DNA of 32,269 bases, taken from NCBI GenBank assembly GCA_029941685.1, contig JAPYTC010000006.1:1-32269 (forward strand), read 5' to 3'. Positions 1 to 8,371 of this stretch are shown here, one piece after another. The first letter of the stretch is position 1; the number at the start of each line of letters is the position of its first letter. The stretch is from Planctomycetota bacterium. GTDB taxonomy: Bacteria > Planctomycetota > UBA1135. The position numbers were made by a program, and so were the translations under genes. The notes under the pieces were generated by a model. It saw nothing but the letters and a program-made list of their open reading frames with translations, did no database searches and had not been told where the DNA came from.

Positions 1-1
1 C

Positions 2-1687
2 TTAAAGACTCAGCTTACGGTATTTAGCCGCATTGGATTCGGGACCATCACCTGCTTCAAGGCGACGCTCTTCGAGCCATTCGGCATATTCGGAGTAGTT
101 GCCGAAGAAGAATTCTATTTCGCCATCACCTTCGAAAGCAAGGATATGCGTGCAAGTTCGATCGAGGAAGTAACGGTCGTGACTTACGATTAGCATGCAG
201 CCGGCGTAATGTTCAATGGCTTCTTCAAGAACTCGAGTTGTTGGCAGGTCGAGGTCGTTGGTCGGCTCGTCGAGAATAATTAAGTTACCACCCACACGTA
301 GCATTTTGGCTAATTGCACTCGGTTACGCTGACCACCCGATAAGTTTCCAACAATTTTTTCTTGGTCAGCCCCTTTGAAGTTGAATCGCGAGACGTAGGC
401 ACGCGACTGAATTTCTCCTGAGCCGAATGGCAAGAACTCTACACCCCCCGATATTTCTTCAAAAACAGTCTTGTCATCGGATAGTTCAGAGCGGCGTTGG
501 TCAACAAAACAAGCTTCGATTGTCGAGCCTTGAGTTATTGTGCCGTCATCGGCGCTTTCGAGCCCCACAATCATTTTCATCAATGTAGTCTTTCCGGCAC
601 CGTTTGGCCCAATTACCCCAATGATTGCTCCAGGAGGGATTTCGAAGCTGAGGTCTTTGATTAGGACTTGCTCGCCATAAGCCTTTTTAACGTGTACAAA
701 ATCAATAACTTTGTTGCCCAGACGAGGGCCAGCAGGAATCGCCAAGTCAATCAATTCAGGCCTGAGGTTTTGCTGCTCTTCTACAAGTTGATCGTAACGG
801 TTAAGTCGCGCTTTAGACTTAGTGCCTTTGGCTTTAGTATTACTGCGCACCCAGTCAAGCTCGGTTCTCAAGCGTTTGCGTCGCTTATCTTGCTGACGGC
901 CGCTTGTCGCTAATTCTTTTTCTTTTGCCTCGAGGTAATTCGAGTAGTTGCCCTTATACGGAGTCGCACGTCCTCGCTCGATTTCGAGCATCCAGTCAAC
1001 TACGTTGTCTAGGAAATAACGGTCGTGAGTAATGACAATCACTAGACCGCCATAGTTCGCCAAATGGTGTTCGAGCCAAGCAGTGGTCGCAGCATCAAGG
1101 TGGTTAGTTGGCTCGTCGAGCAGTAGGATGTCAGGCGATTCGATCAAGGTTTTACATAGAGCGACACGACGTGCTTCGCCACCAGACAATACACCACATT
1201 CTCGGTCCATCGGCGGTAGGTCGAGTGCGGTTGCTGAAATTTCTAGCAAGCGATCGACTTCCCACATGTTGTGCATGTCAATCTCGATTTGCAAACGGTC
1301 GAATTCGCTAGACAACTTTTCGAGCTCGTCGCCGCTAGCTTCACCCATCAGCGTGCATATCTCGTTGTAACGGTCGGTGATGGCATGAATGTGCGCAACG
1401 GATTCGTCTAGAACCTGCTTAACCGTTTTGTCAGCATCTAGCCCTGGTTCTTGGGAAACATAGCCAACCGATTTGCCATTCATTTGCAGTCGCTGGCCCT
1501 CGAATTCGCTATCGGCGCCGGCGAGAATGCGCAGCAGGGTGGTTTTGCCTGAACCATTGGCGCCAATCATGCCAATCTTGGCACCGCCGTAAAACGACAG
1601 CGTGATGTCATGCAGTATTTGAGTACGGTCATAAAACTTATTCAGTTTGATGACTTGCAGAACGTATTCTTTAGTGTTTTCGGCCAT
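2..1687 (-). CDS. ettA: EttA-type ABC-F translational throttle ATPase
   Basis: A soluble ABC-F protein with two ATPase domains and no membrane segment; family members bind the ribosomal E site and gate early elongation according to energy state. Domain 1 has Walker A GANGSGKTT (residues 42-50), signature LSGGEARRVAL and Walker B LLLDEPTNHLD. Domain 2 has GPNGAGKTT near residue 357, signature LSGGQRNRVQLA and LIILDEPTNDLD. The basic linker between them (RRKRLRTELDWVRSNTKAKG) matches the P-site-tRNA interaction motif region of EttA rather than of Uup or other ABC-F groups. The length of 561 residues is close to the 555 of E. coli EttA. The gene is complete: the stop codon lies at bases 2-4. It follows the YkgJ-like gene on the same strand after 41 bases and may be co-transcribed with it. 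The family call is secure; the throttle role is by homology. Confidence 0.95.
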   Translation of the reverse strand: MAENTKEYVLQVIKLNKFYDRTQILHDITLSFYGGAKIGMIGANGSGKTTLLRILAGADSEFEGQRLQMNGKSVGYVSQEPGLDADKTVKQVLDESVAHIHAITDRYNEICTLMGEASGDELEKLSSEFDRLQIEIDMHNMWEVDRLLEISATALDLPPMDRECGVLSGGEARRVALCKTLIESPDILLLDEPTNHLDAATTAWLEHHLANYGGLVIVITHDRYFLDNVVDWMLEIERGRATPYKGNYSNYLEAKEKELATSGRQQDKRRKRLRTELDWVRSNTKAKGTKSKARLNRYDQLVEEQQNLRPELIDLAIPAGPRLGNKVIDFVHVKKAYGEQVLIKDLSFEIPPGAIIGVIGPNGAGKTTLMKMIVGLESADDGTITQGSTIEACFVDQRRSELSDDKTVFEEISGGVEFLPFGSGEIQSRAYVSRFNFKGADQEKIVGNLSGGQRNRVQLAKMLRVGGNLIILDEPTNDLDLPTTRVLEEAIEHYAGCMLIVSHDRYFLDRTCTHILAFEGDGEIEFFFGNYSEYAEWLEERRLEAGDGPESNAAKYRKLSL

Positions 1688-1728
1688 GATTGCAGCATAT
1701 TCTACCCAAGCTAAAACACTTGCGGGGA

Positions 1729-2160
1729 CTATACTTCAAAAAAAGCGTCGTCAGTTTCTTTAATCTGTTTGGCGATTTCGTTGGCGCTGATAATTGGCGT
1801 ATCGACGTTGCTGCCAGGACAGAAGTCTAAGACTTGGGTCTGATACACCTCTTTGGATGCCATAACTTCTTCCCAGAATGGCCAGGTGCGACATTGGGTC
1901 GGCTTGACGTGATGCACTATGCACTTGTTGTCATGCAAAAAAATGCAGTGACCATCGACAAATCGTAAAAAGAACTTCCCATCGTTTTCGCGTAAGGCGT
2001 AGTGCCGTGTGAAGGTCGCTAACGACATCTTGAATTCTTTGGCTAAGAGTCGGCGTTCGTGCTGACTGACGTAAACATAAGCGACATCATCGCGCGCATT
2101 GCAACATTTCCCGCATTGTGTGCATGAAAAGGCAACTCCGTTCTTCCACCATTTATTCAT
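1729..2160 (-). CDS. YkgJ-family cysteine-cluster (CxxCxxCC) protein
   Basis: A 143-residue soluble protein opening with a CTQCGKCC cluster (Cys13, 16, 19, 20). Further cysteines follow in GHCIF, NKCIV, TQCRTWPFW and DFCPGSN. This is the pattern of the YkgJ/UPF0153 family, annotated as a putative zinc- or iron-chelating domain; biochemical function is poorly known. The TQCRTWPFW stretch is typical of the family. There is no signal peptide or membrane segment, so it is cytoplasmic. It lies 41 bases upstream of ettA on the same strand and is divergent from the sigma54 activator with only 18 bases between the two start codons, so at least one of the two promoters must lie inside a coding region. 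The family call is strong; no specific function can be given. Confidence 0.85.
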   Translation of the reverse strand: MNKWWKNGVAFSCTQCGKCCNARDDVAYVYVSQHERRLLAKEFKMSLATFTRHYALRENDGKFFLRFVDGHCIFLHDNKCIVHHVKPTQCRTWPFWEEVMASKEVYQTQVLDFCPGSNVDTPIISANEIAKQIKETDDAFFEV

Positions 2161-2178
2161 TTAGGGTATCCTTACAGT

Positions 2179-4062
2179 ATGCAAGTTCCCCTGGAGGTTA
2201 TGCTCGAGCGCGACCAATTGCAACAGGTGATAGAAATTACTAGTAATGTTGCGGTAGTCGGGCGTGGTCAAGACTGTGACATTCGTATAGACGACCCTCT
2301 TGCTTCACGCCACCATTGCCGCATAGAGATAGTCGGTGATCAGGTTTATGTCGTTGACTTAGATTCGCGAAACGGTAGCTGGGTCGGTGGGCAGCGAGTG
2401 CAGCGCCAGACCTTTTCTTTTGACGATGTATTGCGTATTGGTAGCACGACCCTACAGTTGCATGGTGGCATCGAGCAGCGACTCGATTCAGTCGAGTCTA
2501 CGCAAATGCAACAACTTTCGCGCGAGCAGCAATCTTTAAGTACTTTGATGTCGACGGTGAAAAATCTTCAATTGGAAGAACGCATCCCACAACTTTCGGC
2601 GATTGTTATCGATGCAGCGATTAGCTTGTGTCGTGCTGAACGTGGCTTCATGTTTTTGCTCGACGGCGACCAAGTGTCCTTTTCGACTGCCCGGAATTTT
2701 GCCCATGAGATAGTTGCTTCTCCAGAAGAAAAGTTTTCACAAACCCTAATCACTCGTGCTATTGATTCTGATAAGCCTGTTGTGATTGAAGACGCTCGGT
2801 CAGATAGTAAATTTTCTGGTGTAGAGTCGATATCTGATCTCGGACTTCGCTCGGTAGTGGCTGTTGCCTTGCGATTCCAAGGCGAAGTTCTTGGCGTGCT
2901 CGCGATAGACCATCGCTTGACTCGTGGTGCCTTTGGAGCAGGAGAAAGTGATATGTTGCAGTCTTTAGCGGTGATGTCGGCACTTAATTTTGCAAATCTG
3001 CAGCAACGAAAGGAATTGATTAACTTGCGTCGTCGCAATCTGTCCTTACAAAAATCTGCAGCCAACGGAGACGCCACAGTCATGAGCGAGTCGTTGCAAA
3101 CTCCGCAGTTCCCCGGAATGATAGGCAACTCGGTGGTTATGCGAAAATTGTTCAGCGATATGGATAAGGTCCTGTCCAGCGATGTTCCTGTCGTCATCGA
3201 AGGTGAAAGCGGTACTGGTAAAGAATTGGTGGCGCGTGCGTTGCATTTTCAATCGAAGAACGCCGCGGCACCATTTGTCGTCGAAAATTGTGGGGCATTA
3301 TCTGACACCTTGCTTGAATCAGAATTGTTCGGTCATGTCAAGGGTGCATTTACTGGTGCAACCCATGATCGCAACGGTCGTTTTGTCGAGGCCGATGGCG
3401 GCACTATTTTCCTCGACGAAGTCGCCGAAATGTCGGAGGCTATGCAAACCCGATTGTTACGTGTTTTACAAGAAGGCGAGTTACGCCCAATCGGTTCTGA
3501 TGAAGTCGTTAAGGTAAAGGTGCGAGTGATTGCTGCAACTCATCAAGATTTGTTACGCAATGTGCGCCGTGGGACTTTTCGCGAAGATTTGTATTACCGC
3601 CTTAAGGTTGTTGGCTTGCACGTCCCGCCATTGCGTGAGCGTAAAGGCGACATACCACACTTAGTCGAGTTTTTGATGCACCAAGTTGCCGAAGAATTAG
3701 GACGTGAAGCTCGTCCATTTACAGAAGAGGCTTTGGTCGCCCTGCAGGCATATTCATGGCCAGGTAACGTCCGCGAACTGCACAATGAAATGCAGCGCTT
3801 AAGCATTCTCGATCGTGGTGAGGTTCAGGCAAATGAATTGTCTACAGCGGTGGGTCAAACAGACGGTAGCGACAACATCTTCTTTGATGAGCGCGCCACA
3901 TTACCAGAACGAGTCAGAGCAGTAGAGATTCAAGCTATTTTGCAGATTCTTGAATTAGAGGGTGGTAATCGCAGTTCGGCCGCCCGCACTTTGGGTGTCT
4001 CGCGCTTTTCACTGTTACGAAAAATGGATAAGTACGAGATTGATGTCCCTGAAGAAGAATAA
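2179..4062 (+). CDS. FHA-GAF-sigma54 interaction domain transcriptional activator (Fis-type HTH)
   Basis: A 627-residue enhancer-binding protein. Residues about 1-95 form an FHA domain with its phosphothreonine-binding residues in place (GRG with Arg29, SRHH with Ser43/Arg44, and SRNGSW with Asn65). Residues about 130-275 form a GAF sensor domain. The AAA+ sigma54-interaction domain runs from about 313 to 545, with Walker A GESGTGKE (342-349), the sigma54-contacting GAFTGA loop (389-394) and Walker B GGTIFLDE (407-414). A Fis-type helix-turn-helix closes the protein (GNRSSAARTLGVSRFSLLRK). All parts needed for ATP-driven open-complex formation by sigma54 polymerase are present. Its stop codon overlaps the start of the kinase gene by one base (TAATG), so the two are very likely co-translated. 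The inferred input is binding of the FHA domain to a phosphothreonine made by that kinase. No Shine-Dalgarno sequence is visible before the ATG. Confidence 0.93.
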   Translation: MQVPLEVMLERDQLQQVIEITSNVAVVGRGQDCDIRIDDPLASRHHCRIEIVGDQVYVVDLDSRNGSWVGGQRVQRQTFSFDDVLRIGSTTLQLHGGIEQRLDSVESTQMQQLSREQQSLSTLMSTVKNLQLEERIPQLSAIVIDAAISLCRAERGFMFLLDGDQVSFSTARNFAHEIVASPEEKFSQTLITRAIDSDKPVVIEDARSDSKFSGVESISDLGLRSVVAVALRFQGEVLGVLAIDHRLTRGAFGAGESDMLQSLAVMSALNFANLQQRKELINLRRRNLSLQKSAANGDATVMSESLQTPQFPGMIGNSVVMRKLFSDMDKVLSSDVPVVIEGESGTGKELVARALHFQSKNAAAPFVVENCGALSDTLLESELFGHVKGAFTGATHDRNGRFVEADGGTIFLDEVAEMSEAMQTRLLRVLQEGELRPIGSDEVVKVKVRVIAATHQDLLRNVRRGTFREDLYYRLKVVGLHVPPLRERKGDIPHLVEFLMHQVAEELGREARPFTEEALVALQAYSWPGNVRELHNEMQRLSILDRGEVQANELSTAVGQTDGSDNIFFDERATLPERVRAVEIQAILQILELEGGNRSSAARTLGVSRFSLLRKMDKYEIDVPEEE

Positions 4063-6590
4063 TGGTTGAAGACGCGCAACACCGCTTGGCATCGAGTATG
4101 CCCGAAGGGATGACCTTGATACGCGCACTCGGTACGTCACCATTGTCAGAGGTCTTTTTGGTTCGCGACAAAGATGGATTGTTTTGCGCCCTTAAAGTGA
4201 TGCGCGCAAGTGTTGCAAAAGATCCGAGCATTGTCGCACGCTGGAATCGAGAGGCAGAAACGCTCACCTCTCTCTCGCACCCCAACTTGGTTCATTGTTT
4301 TGGCTCGTGTCTTGTTGACGGACGGCCAGGATTGATTCTCGAATATATTTCTGGCGGAACCATGCGCGAGCTTCTTGAAGAAGAACCGGTATCATGGGAA
4401 ACAGCATGTCGCTTTGGCATTCAGATATCGCGTGCACTCGACTATCTGCACCGCAATGGCGCCATCCATCGCGACGTCAAGCCGCATAATATTTTGATTC
4501 ACCCGCATCATGGTGCGGTGGTGGCTGACTTGGGATTAGTTTTGCGTGACGAAGATCCGACATTAACTCGCCACGGTGCGGCACTCGGCTCACCAGCTTA
4601 TATGAGTCCAGAGCAATCACGTAACCCATCCGATGTATGTGAGCAAACAGACATTTATTCCTTGGGCGCAACTCTTTACCACGCAATTACCGGACGTCCT
4701 CCTTTTGTTGGTAAAGGAGTCGGTGAGGTTATTCATCGGGTGTTGCACGAAAAACCAGAGCCCATTGGGCGGGAGGTTCCTGAAGCACTTAAACGAATCA
4801 TTGGAGTGTCGATGTCGAAGGATGAAGAGCAGCGTTACGACCGTGCGCGCAGTATGGGCACCGACCTCGGACGGGTGTTACTTGGCTACAAGCCGCGGCT
4901 GCGCACTTTGCGTACCGGCATCCAGTTGCGCAAGAGGGTGTATGTCACAGCTATAGTTTTAAGTATTGCGCTGTTGGGCTATTTTAACTTGCCATTGGCT
5001 TCTTCGCCTATTGATTCTGACGATGGGGAAGTAGTTCAAAAAGCTGTAGACAGCGCTGCTGACCAATCACCGCGAGTGTCTCCTCAGCAAATTGATTCCG
5101 CTGCTAACTCTGTAATTGATTTGCCGCTAACTACGGGCTTTGCTAAATGGGTCGCTAAAGACGCCGCAATTTTTTACAGCTATGTGCAAAGTCGCAAGCT
5201 GCATGCCGCCGAGACATTGTTGGCCGCAATAGAGTCGCGCAGTCCTGAGTCTCCAGCAACGGACTTTAGTGATGACAAGGAAAAGTGGTTGGCTGAGGCG
5301 CGGATACAAATTCGTGCTGCTGCCGAAGGATTGGCCGCCGTCGCCTTAAACTTGCTCGAACAAGCTAGTCTTGAAACACAAATAGATGCGGCCAAAGGTG
5401 TTTATGAGCAGGACAAGTTCGATTCGAAAGTAGCAAAACTTTGGCGGGCAGCTAACGTCGACATCGGGCAGTTGTCGGTAGCGGCAGGGCATCCTGATGT
5501 GCGAGCGAGACAGTTGATTGTTAAGCAGCGACTTGAAAACATTTTCCAGCAGGCAGCATTGCAAGGCAATAATAAGTTGCTTGACGAGATTGTTACGCGT
5601 ACCAGGCCTTTGTTGGAGGCCGGAGATTTTGTTGTAGTTCGTAAGCAGTTTGAATTATTGCCGCGTAATTTCGTAAGCAACGACATTCGCGCTCAGAGGT
5701 ATATTGAACAAGCATCGGCCCTGGAAAAAATACAGGCGCAGTTTGCGGGTTACCTGGCAGGAAAAGTCGGATTACAAGTCGAGTTCGCTGCCAAGAATCA
5801 AAGTCTTCTTATTGGTACATTGGCTGTCGACGAGCAACAAAGGTACTTTGTTGATTACCGTCAGCAAACGCGAGTTGCGTTAAATTTGCTCGATCTCGAA
5901 GCGCGCGCTTTGCTTAATATCTTGGGCGAGGAAAACCATTTTGAGTTGGCGCTACTACTACGTGCGCAGCGACTGCACGCTCAGTCGGTGACCACGATGC
6001 AATCTTTTGCCGGCGTTCAGCCAACATTAGCTCATTGGTGGTTGTCTGAGTGGCAGAAATATCAGGTAGATGAGCAACAGCCGCCGTCGGTGGTAGTCGA
6101 TGTGCACCGTCGAGTCGCTATAGCTCCAGCAAAGGTCGTGCGTTTGTTGCAGGGCAAATTCCCTGAGGCGAAAGTGACTTACGAAGACGAGTTGCTTGAG
6201 GTCCGATTTGATGGCTTCACAACCTCTGGTGACTTTCTATTAGACTTCGCTAGCGTTAACTCGCAATTAGTCGTGCAGGCATGGCAGCTTGATTTGTTGT
6301 GCCAATCTCCATCTTCGGTGCCCCAGTTATTGACGCTGCAAGACGAAATAATTTTCACAAAGGCCGGTGGCGTGCTTTCTTCTTCAGTGGAGGTGCAGGG
6401 CAATTATATGCACAACAAGGGGCTACGGGTTTCTTCGGCGGTACAAAGCATTGTGTGGCGCAATCAAGAATTATTGCTTGATGGCGTACGCCTTGCGCCG
6501 TGGAAAAGCGAGCAACGTCAGTTAAGCATTGCGAGCGACGACAACGTGCTTGCGGTTAGCCAGTTGGTCGTTTCCCTTAGGCTTGACTAA
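4062..6590 (+). CDS. Membrane Ser/Thr protein kinase with large C-terminal extracytoplasmic region
   Basis: An 842-residue Hanks-type kinase. The N-terminal domain (about 15-275) has the ATP lysine in ALKVM (Lys45), Glu64, the catalytic loop HRDVKPHN (136-143), DLG in place of DFG (156-158) and the SPAYMSPE activation-segment end (177-184). The glycine-rich loop is degenerate: LGTSPLSEV has only the first glycine of GxGxxG. A single membrane helix follows basic residues at about 293-311 (VYVTAIVLSIALLGYF), leaving about 530 residues predicted outside the cytoplasm. I recognise no domain in that part; it is rich in Leu, Ala and Gln and probably helical, with a more beta-like end. It is coupled by TAATG to the FHA-sigma54 activator, its probable substrate or reader. 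Its 3' end overlaps the converging MFS gene by 14 bases. The kinase call is firm; the signal it senses is unknown. Confidence 0.9.
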   Translation: MVEDAQHRLASSMPEGMTLIRALGTSPLSEVFLVRDKDGLFCALKVMRASVAKDPSIVARWNREAETLTSLSHPNLVHCFGSCLVDGRPGLILEYISGGTMRELLEEEPVSWETACRFGIQISRALDYLHRNGAIHRDVKPHNILIHPHHGAVVADLGLVLRDEDPTLTRHGAALGSPAYMSPEQSRNPSDVCEQTDIYSLGATLYHAITGRPPFVGKGVGEVIHRVLHEKPEPIGREVPEALKRIIGVSMSKDEEQRYDRARSMGTDLGRVLLGYKPRLRTLRTGIQLRKRVYVTAIVLSIALLGYFNLPLASSPIDSDDGEVVQKAVDSAADQSPRVSPQQIDSAANSVIDLPLTTGFAKWVAKDAAIFYSYVQSRKLHAAETLLAAIESRSPESPATDFSDDKEKWLAEARIQIRAAAEGLAAVALNLLEQASLETQIDAAKGVYEQDKFDSKVAKLWRAANVDIGQLSVAAGHPDVRARQLIVKQRLENIFQQAALQGNNKLLDEIVTRTRPLLEAGDFVVVRKQFELLPRNFVSNDIRAQRYIEQASALEKIQAQFAGYLAGKVGLQVEFAAKNQSLLIGTLAVDEQQRYFVDYRQQTRVALNLLDLEARALLNILGEENHFELALLLRAQRLHAQSVTTMQSFAGVQPTLAHWWLSEWQKYQVDEQQPPSVVVDVHRRVAIAPAKVVRLLQGKFPEAKVTYEDELLEVRFDGFTTSGDFLLDFASVNSQLVVQAWQLDLLCQSPSSVPQLLTLQDEIIFTKAGGVLSSSVEVQGNYMHNKGLRVSSAVQSIVWRNQELLLDGVRLAPWKSEQRQLSIASDDNVLAVSQLVVSLRLD

Positions 6591-7803
6591 GACTAGTCTT
6601 AGTTGGTAAACAAACTTTTAACATTAGGCATGAGCAGGCCATTAACACCGCAGTAATCAACAACAGATCATTAGCGCCCACACCTTTTATGAGTAGCCAT
6701 GGACGAAGAAGTGCTGTAGCGAGTATGAAGCCGAAATCAAGCATTTGATTTAGACCTAGCATCGAACCAATAGCATGTGGAGGAGTAATGAATTGCACTA
6801 AGCTGCGCAGCGGAATCAAATAAAACCCTGAGAAGAAACTTGCTACCGCAAGACTTAGCCAAATACTTAATGGCGAATGTCCGAAAACAGCGCAGCAATA
6901 CAAGCCCACAGCCATGCCGGCGCCACCAATGAGGGGCACTCGTTTAAAAATGTTTTTTTGAATCGAGCGCCCACAAATAAATGCACCCAGCCCCATGAAG
7001 ATGCTGAGGCTAGCGAGACCAATTGACCACATGCCTTTGCTCACTTCAACGATTCGGCTGCCATCATCAAGCGGAATTAAGAATTCATTCCAGGCAAGCA
7101 ATATCCAGCTACCACAGAGCCAGAATACGGCGTGTCCAATCATGGCACTGCACAGTCCGCGATACTGCTTGGCATAGCGCAAACCACTGACAAGCTTGAG
7201 CACAGGGTTGATTCTGAGGCGTTTCGTCTTGGCTTGTGAATGGACCGCAACAGAATCCATCTTGGTGGCCATCTTGGCACCGCCAATAGCAATTACTGCC
7301 ATTAGCACCCCGAGCAGCCACAACAAACTATCGGACAAGTGTCCGGCACAACCCGTACCAAGCAAAATTCCGAAAAGCACCGAACTCTGAAATATCCCAT
7401 TGGCGTTAGTCAATTTTTCGCCGTCGCGATAGTCACGGATGGCGCCATATTTCGCCGGTCCCAAAAAAGCAGATTGAGTGCCCATTAGTGCTACGGTAAT
7501 TAATAGGGCAGTGTTGCTTTGTAAAAAAAAACTGAGTGCTGCCAGCAACATAATCGCAGCTTCAATATATTTGCAATGGATAATTATTTTACGTTTTGAA
7601 TAACGATCGGCAAGGTCACCTGCGAAAGCAGCAAAGAAGAAAAATGGTGCCGAGAACAATGCCTGAGCCCAAGACTGCATTGCTGGAAATGTACTGGCGA
7701 GGCCGACCGCAATGAGTAGCACGCTTTGCTTAAATAAATTGTCGTTAAAGACCGTTAAGAATTGAGTAGTAACTAGGTGTTTAAAACTACGGACGTTATC
7801 CAT
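6577..7803 (-). CDS. LplT-like major facilitator superfamily transporter
   Basis: A strongly hydrophobic protein of about 408 residues with about 12 membrane segments. The N-terminal TQFLTVFNDNLFKQSVLL stretch is typical of the MFS branch containing the lysophospholipid transporter LplT and the transporter halves of MFS-acyltransferase fusions. DRYSKRKIIIH matches the MFS loop 2-3 signature. The ORF track opens at 7833, but I choose the ATG at 7803 because it overlaps the upstream stop codon in ATGGATAA and removes an unlikely leader (MLVSTKRLAT). The upstream genes are a CMD-like protein and phosphatidylserine decarboxylase, which fits a lysophospholipid cargo; that cargo is inference. The 3' end overlaps the kinase gene tail to tail. 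An MFS drug or solute carrier is the alternative. Confidence 0.8.
   Translation of the reverse strand: MDNVRSFKHLVTTQFLTVFNDNLFKQSVLLIAVGLASTFPAMQSWAQALFSAPFFFFAAFAGDLADRYSKRKIIIHCKYIEAAIMLLAALSFFLQSNTALLITVALMGTQSAFLGPAKYGAIRDYRDGEKLTNANGIFQSSVLFGILLGTGCAGHLSDSLLWLLGVLMAVIAIGGAKMATKMDSVAVHSQAKTKRLRINPVLKLVSGLRYAKQYRGLCSAMIGHAVFWLCGSWILLAWNEFLIPLDDGSRIVEVSKGMWSIGLASLSIFMGLGAFICGRSIQKNIFKRVPLIGGAGMAVGLYCCAVFGHSPLSIWLSLAVASFFSGFYLIPLRSLVQFITPPHAIGSMLGLNQMLDFGFILATALLRPWLLIKGVGANDLLLITAVLMACSCLMLKVCLPTKTSLSQA
6586..6603. repeat. 18-base perfect palindrome at a convergent gene junction
   Basis: ACTAAGACTAGTCTTAGT is identical to its reverse complement. It begins within the final codon/stop of the kinase gene and ends just past it; the MFS stop is nine bases away on the other strand. 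As RNA it could form a seven-pair stem with a CTAG loop on either strand. No T tract follows, so a bidirectional terminator is possible but not shown. Confidence 0.7.
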
Positions 7804-8371
7804 CGTGGCTAAACGTTTGGTTGATACTAGCAATTAAATTCTTGCGCTGGCTATCACTCACAAACTCAAATGCAGTAGCGTCGGTAATGAGTTGTGTTGC
7901 TGTGGCGCCATGTCTTTTACAGGCGCGCACGTGTGAAAGAGCTTGCTGGTGACAATTGCCGAGACTTAGCATTAAGATGCTAGCCATTTCTCGTTCAATT
8001 AGTGAATAGCTCGAATTGGCGAATACATCGCCATAGGCGTGATTCAGCACCCACTGGTGCGTAGTGGGGTCGGTGCTTTGGAGGTGGGCTAGCACCGCAT
8101 CGGCGTCGTCACCATAAACATCTCTGAAAGGTCTCTCACCATCAGTGCCGCTGCTTGCAACTAAATCGCAGTTGAAAGGGACCAATAAGTTGAGGCTACG
8201 AATTAATTTTGGGACACCGCAGAAGAGGTGACATAACCGCAGTGCGTCAAGTAATGCAATCTCAGAGTAATCGCTACGCAGTTGTTTGCCAATTGCAAGT
8301 AGCGCTTCGTTGTCATCGTTGTGAATTGCAGCTCCGAGCTTGGCGGCCAAGAAATATTTGGTGTTATTCAT
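7796..8371 (-). CDS. Carboxymuconolactone decarboxylase (CMD/AhpD)-like protein
   Basis: A 191-residue soluble protein. The C-terminal half (about 80-170) resembles the CMD helical fold: FRDVYGDDADAVLAHL, then THQWVLNHAYGDVF, then IEREMASILMLSLGNCHQQALSHVRACKRHGAT. The conserved Arg-Glu and the His after the short helix are in the expected places. AhpD-type peroxidatic members carry CxxC; here only one cysteine is present (NCHQQ), so a thiol reductase activity is doubtful. The first 75 residues look helical and are unassigned. The start overlaps the psd stop in ATGAATAA and the stop overlaps the MFS start in ATGGATAA, so the protein is embedded in a phospholipid operon. Function there is unknown. 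The family call rests on motif resemblance by eye. Confidence 0.6.
   Translation of the reverse strand: MNNTKYFLAAKLGAAIHNDDNEALLAIGKQLRSDYSEIALLDALRLCHLFCGVPKLIRSLNLLVPFNCDLVASSGTDGERPFRDVYGDDADAVLAHLQSTDPTTHQWVLNHAYGDVFANSSYSLIEREMASILMLSLGNCHQQALSHVRACKRHGATATQLITDATAFEFVSDSQRKNLIASINQTFSHDG

Noticed and set aside
2568-3197. A 209-residue ORF on the minus strand
   Set aside because: It lies entirely opposite the sigma54 activator, has low-complexity Ser/Thr/Arg content and no recognisable motif. It is a shadow of the real frame.
3182-3517. A 111-residue plus-strand ORF inside the activator
   Set aside because: Out of frame within the AAA+ domain, whose motifs are all in the main frame.
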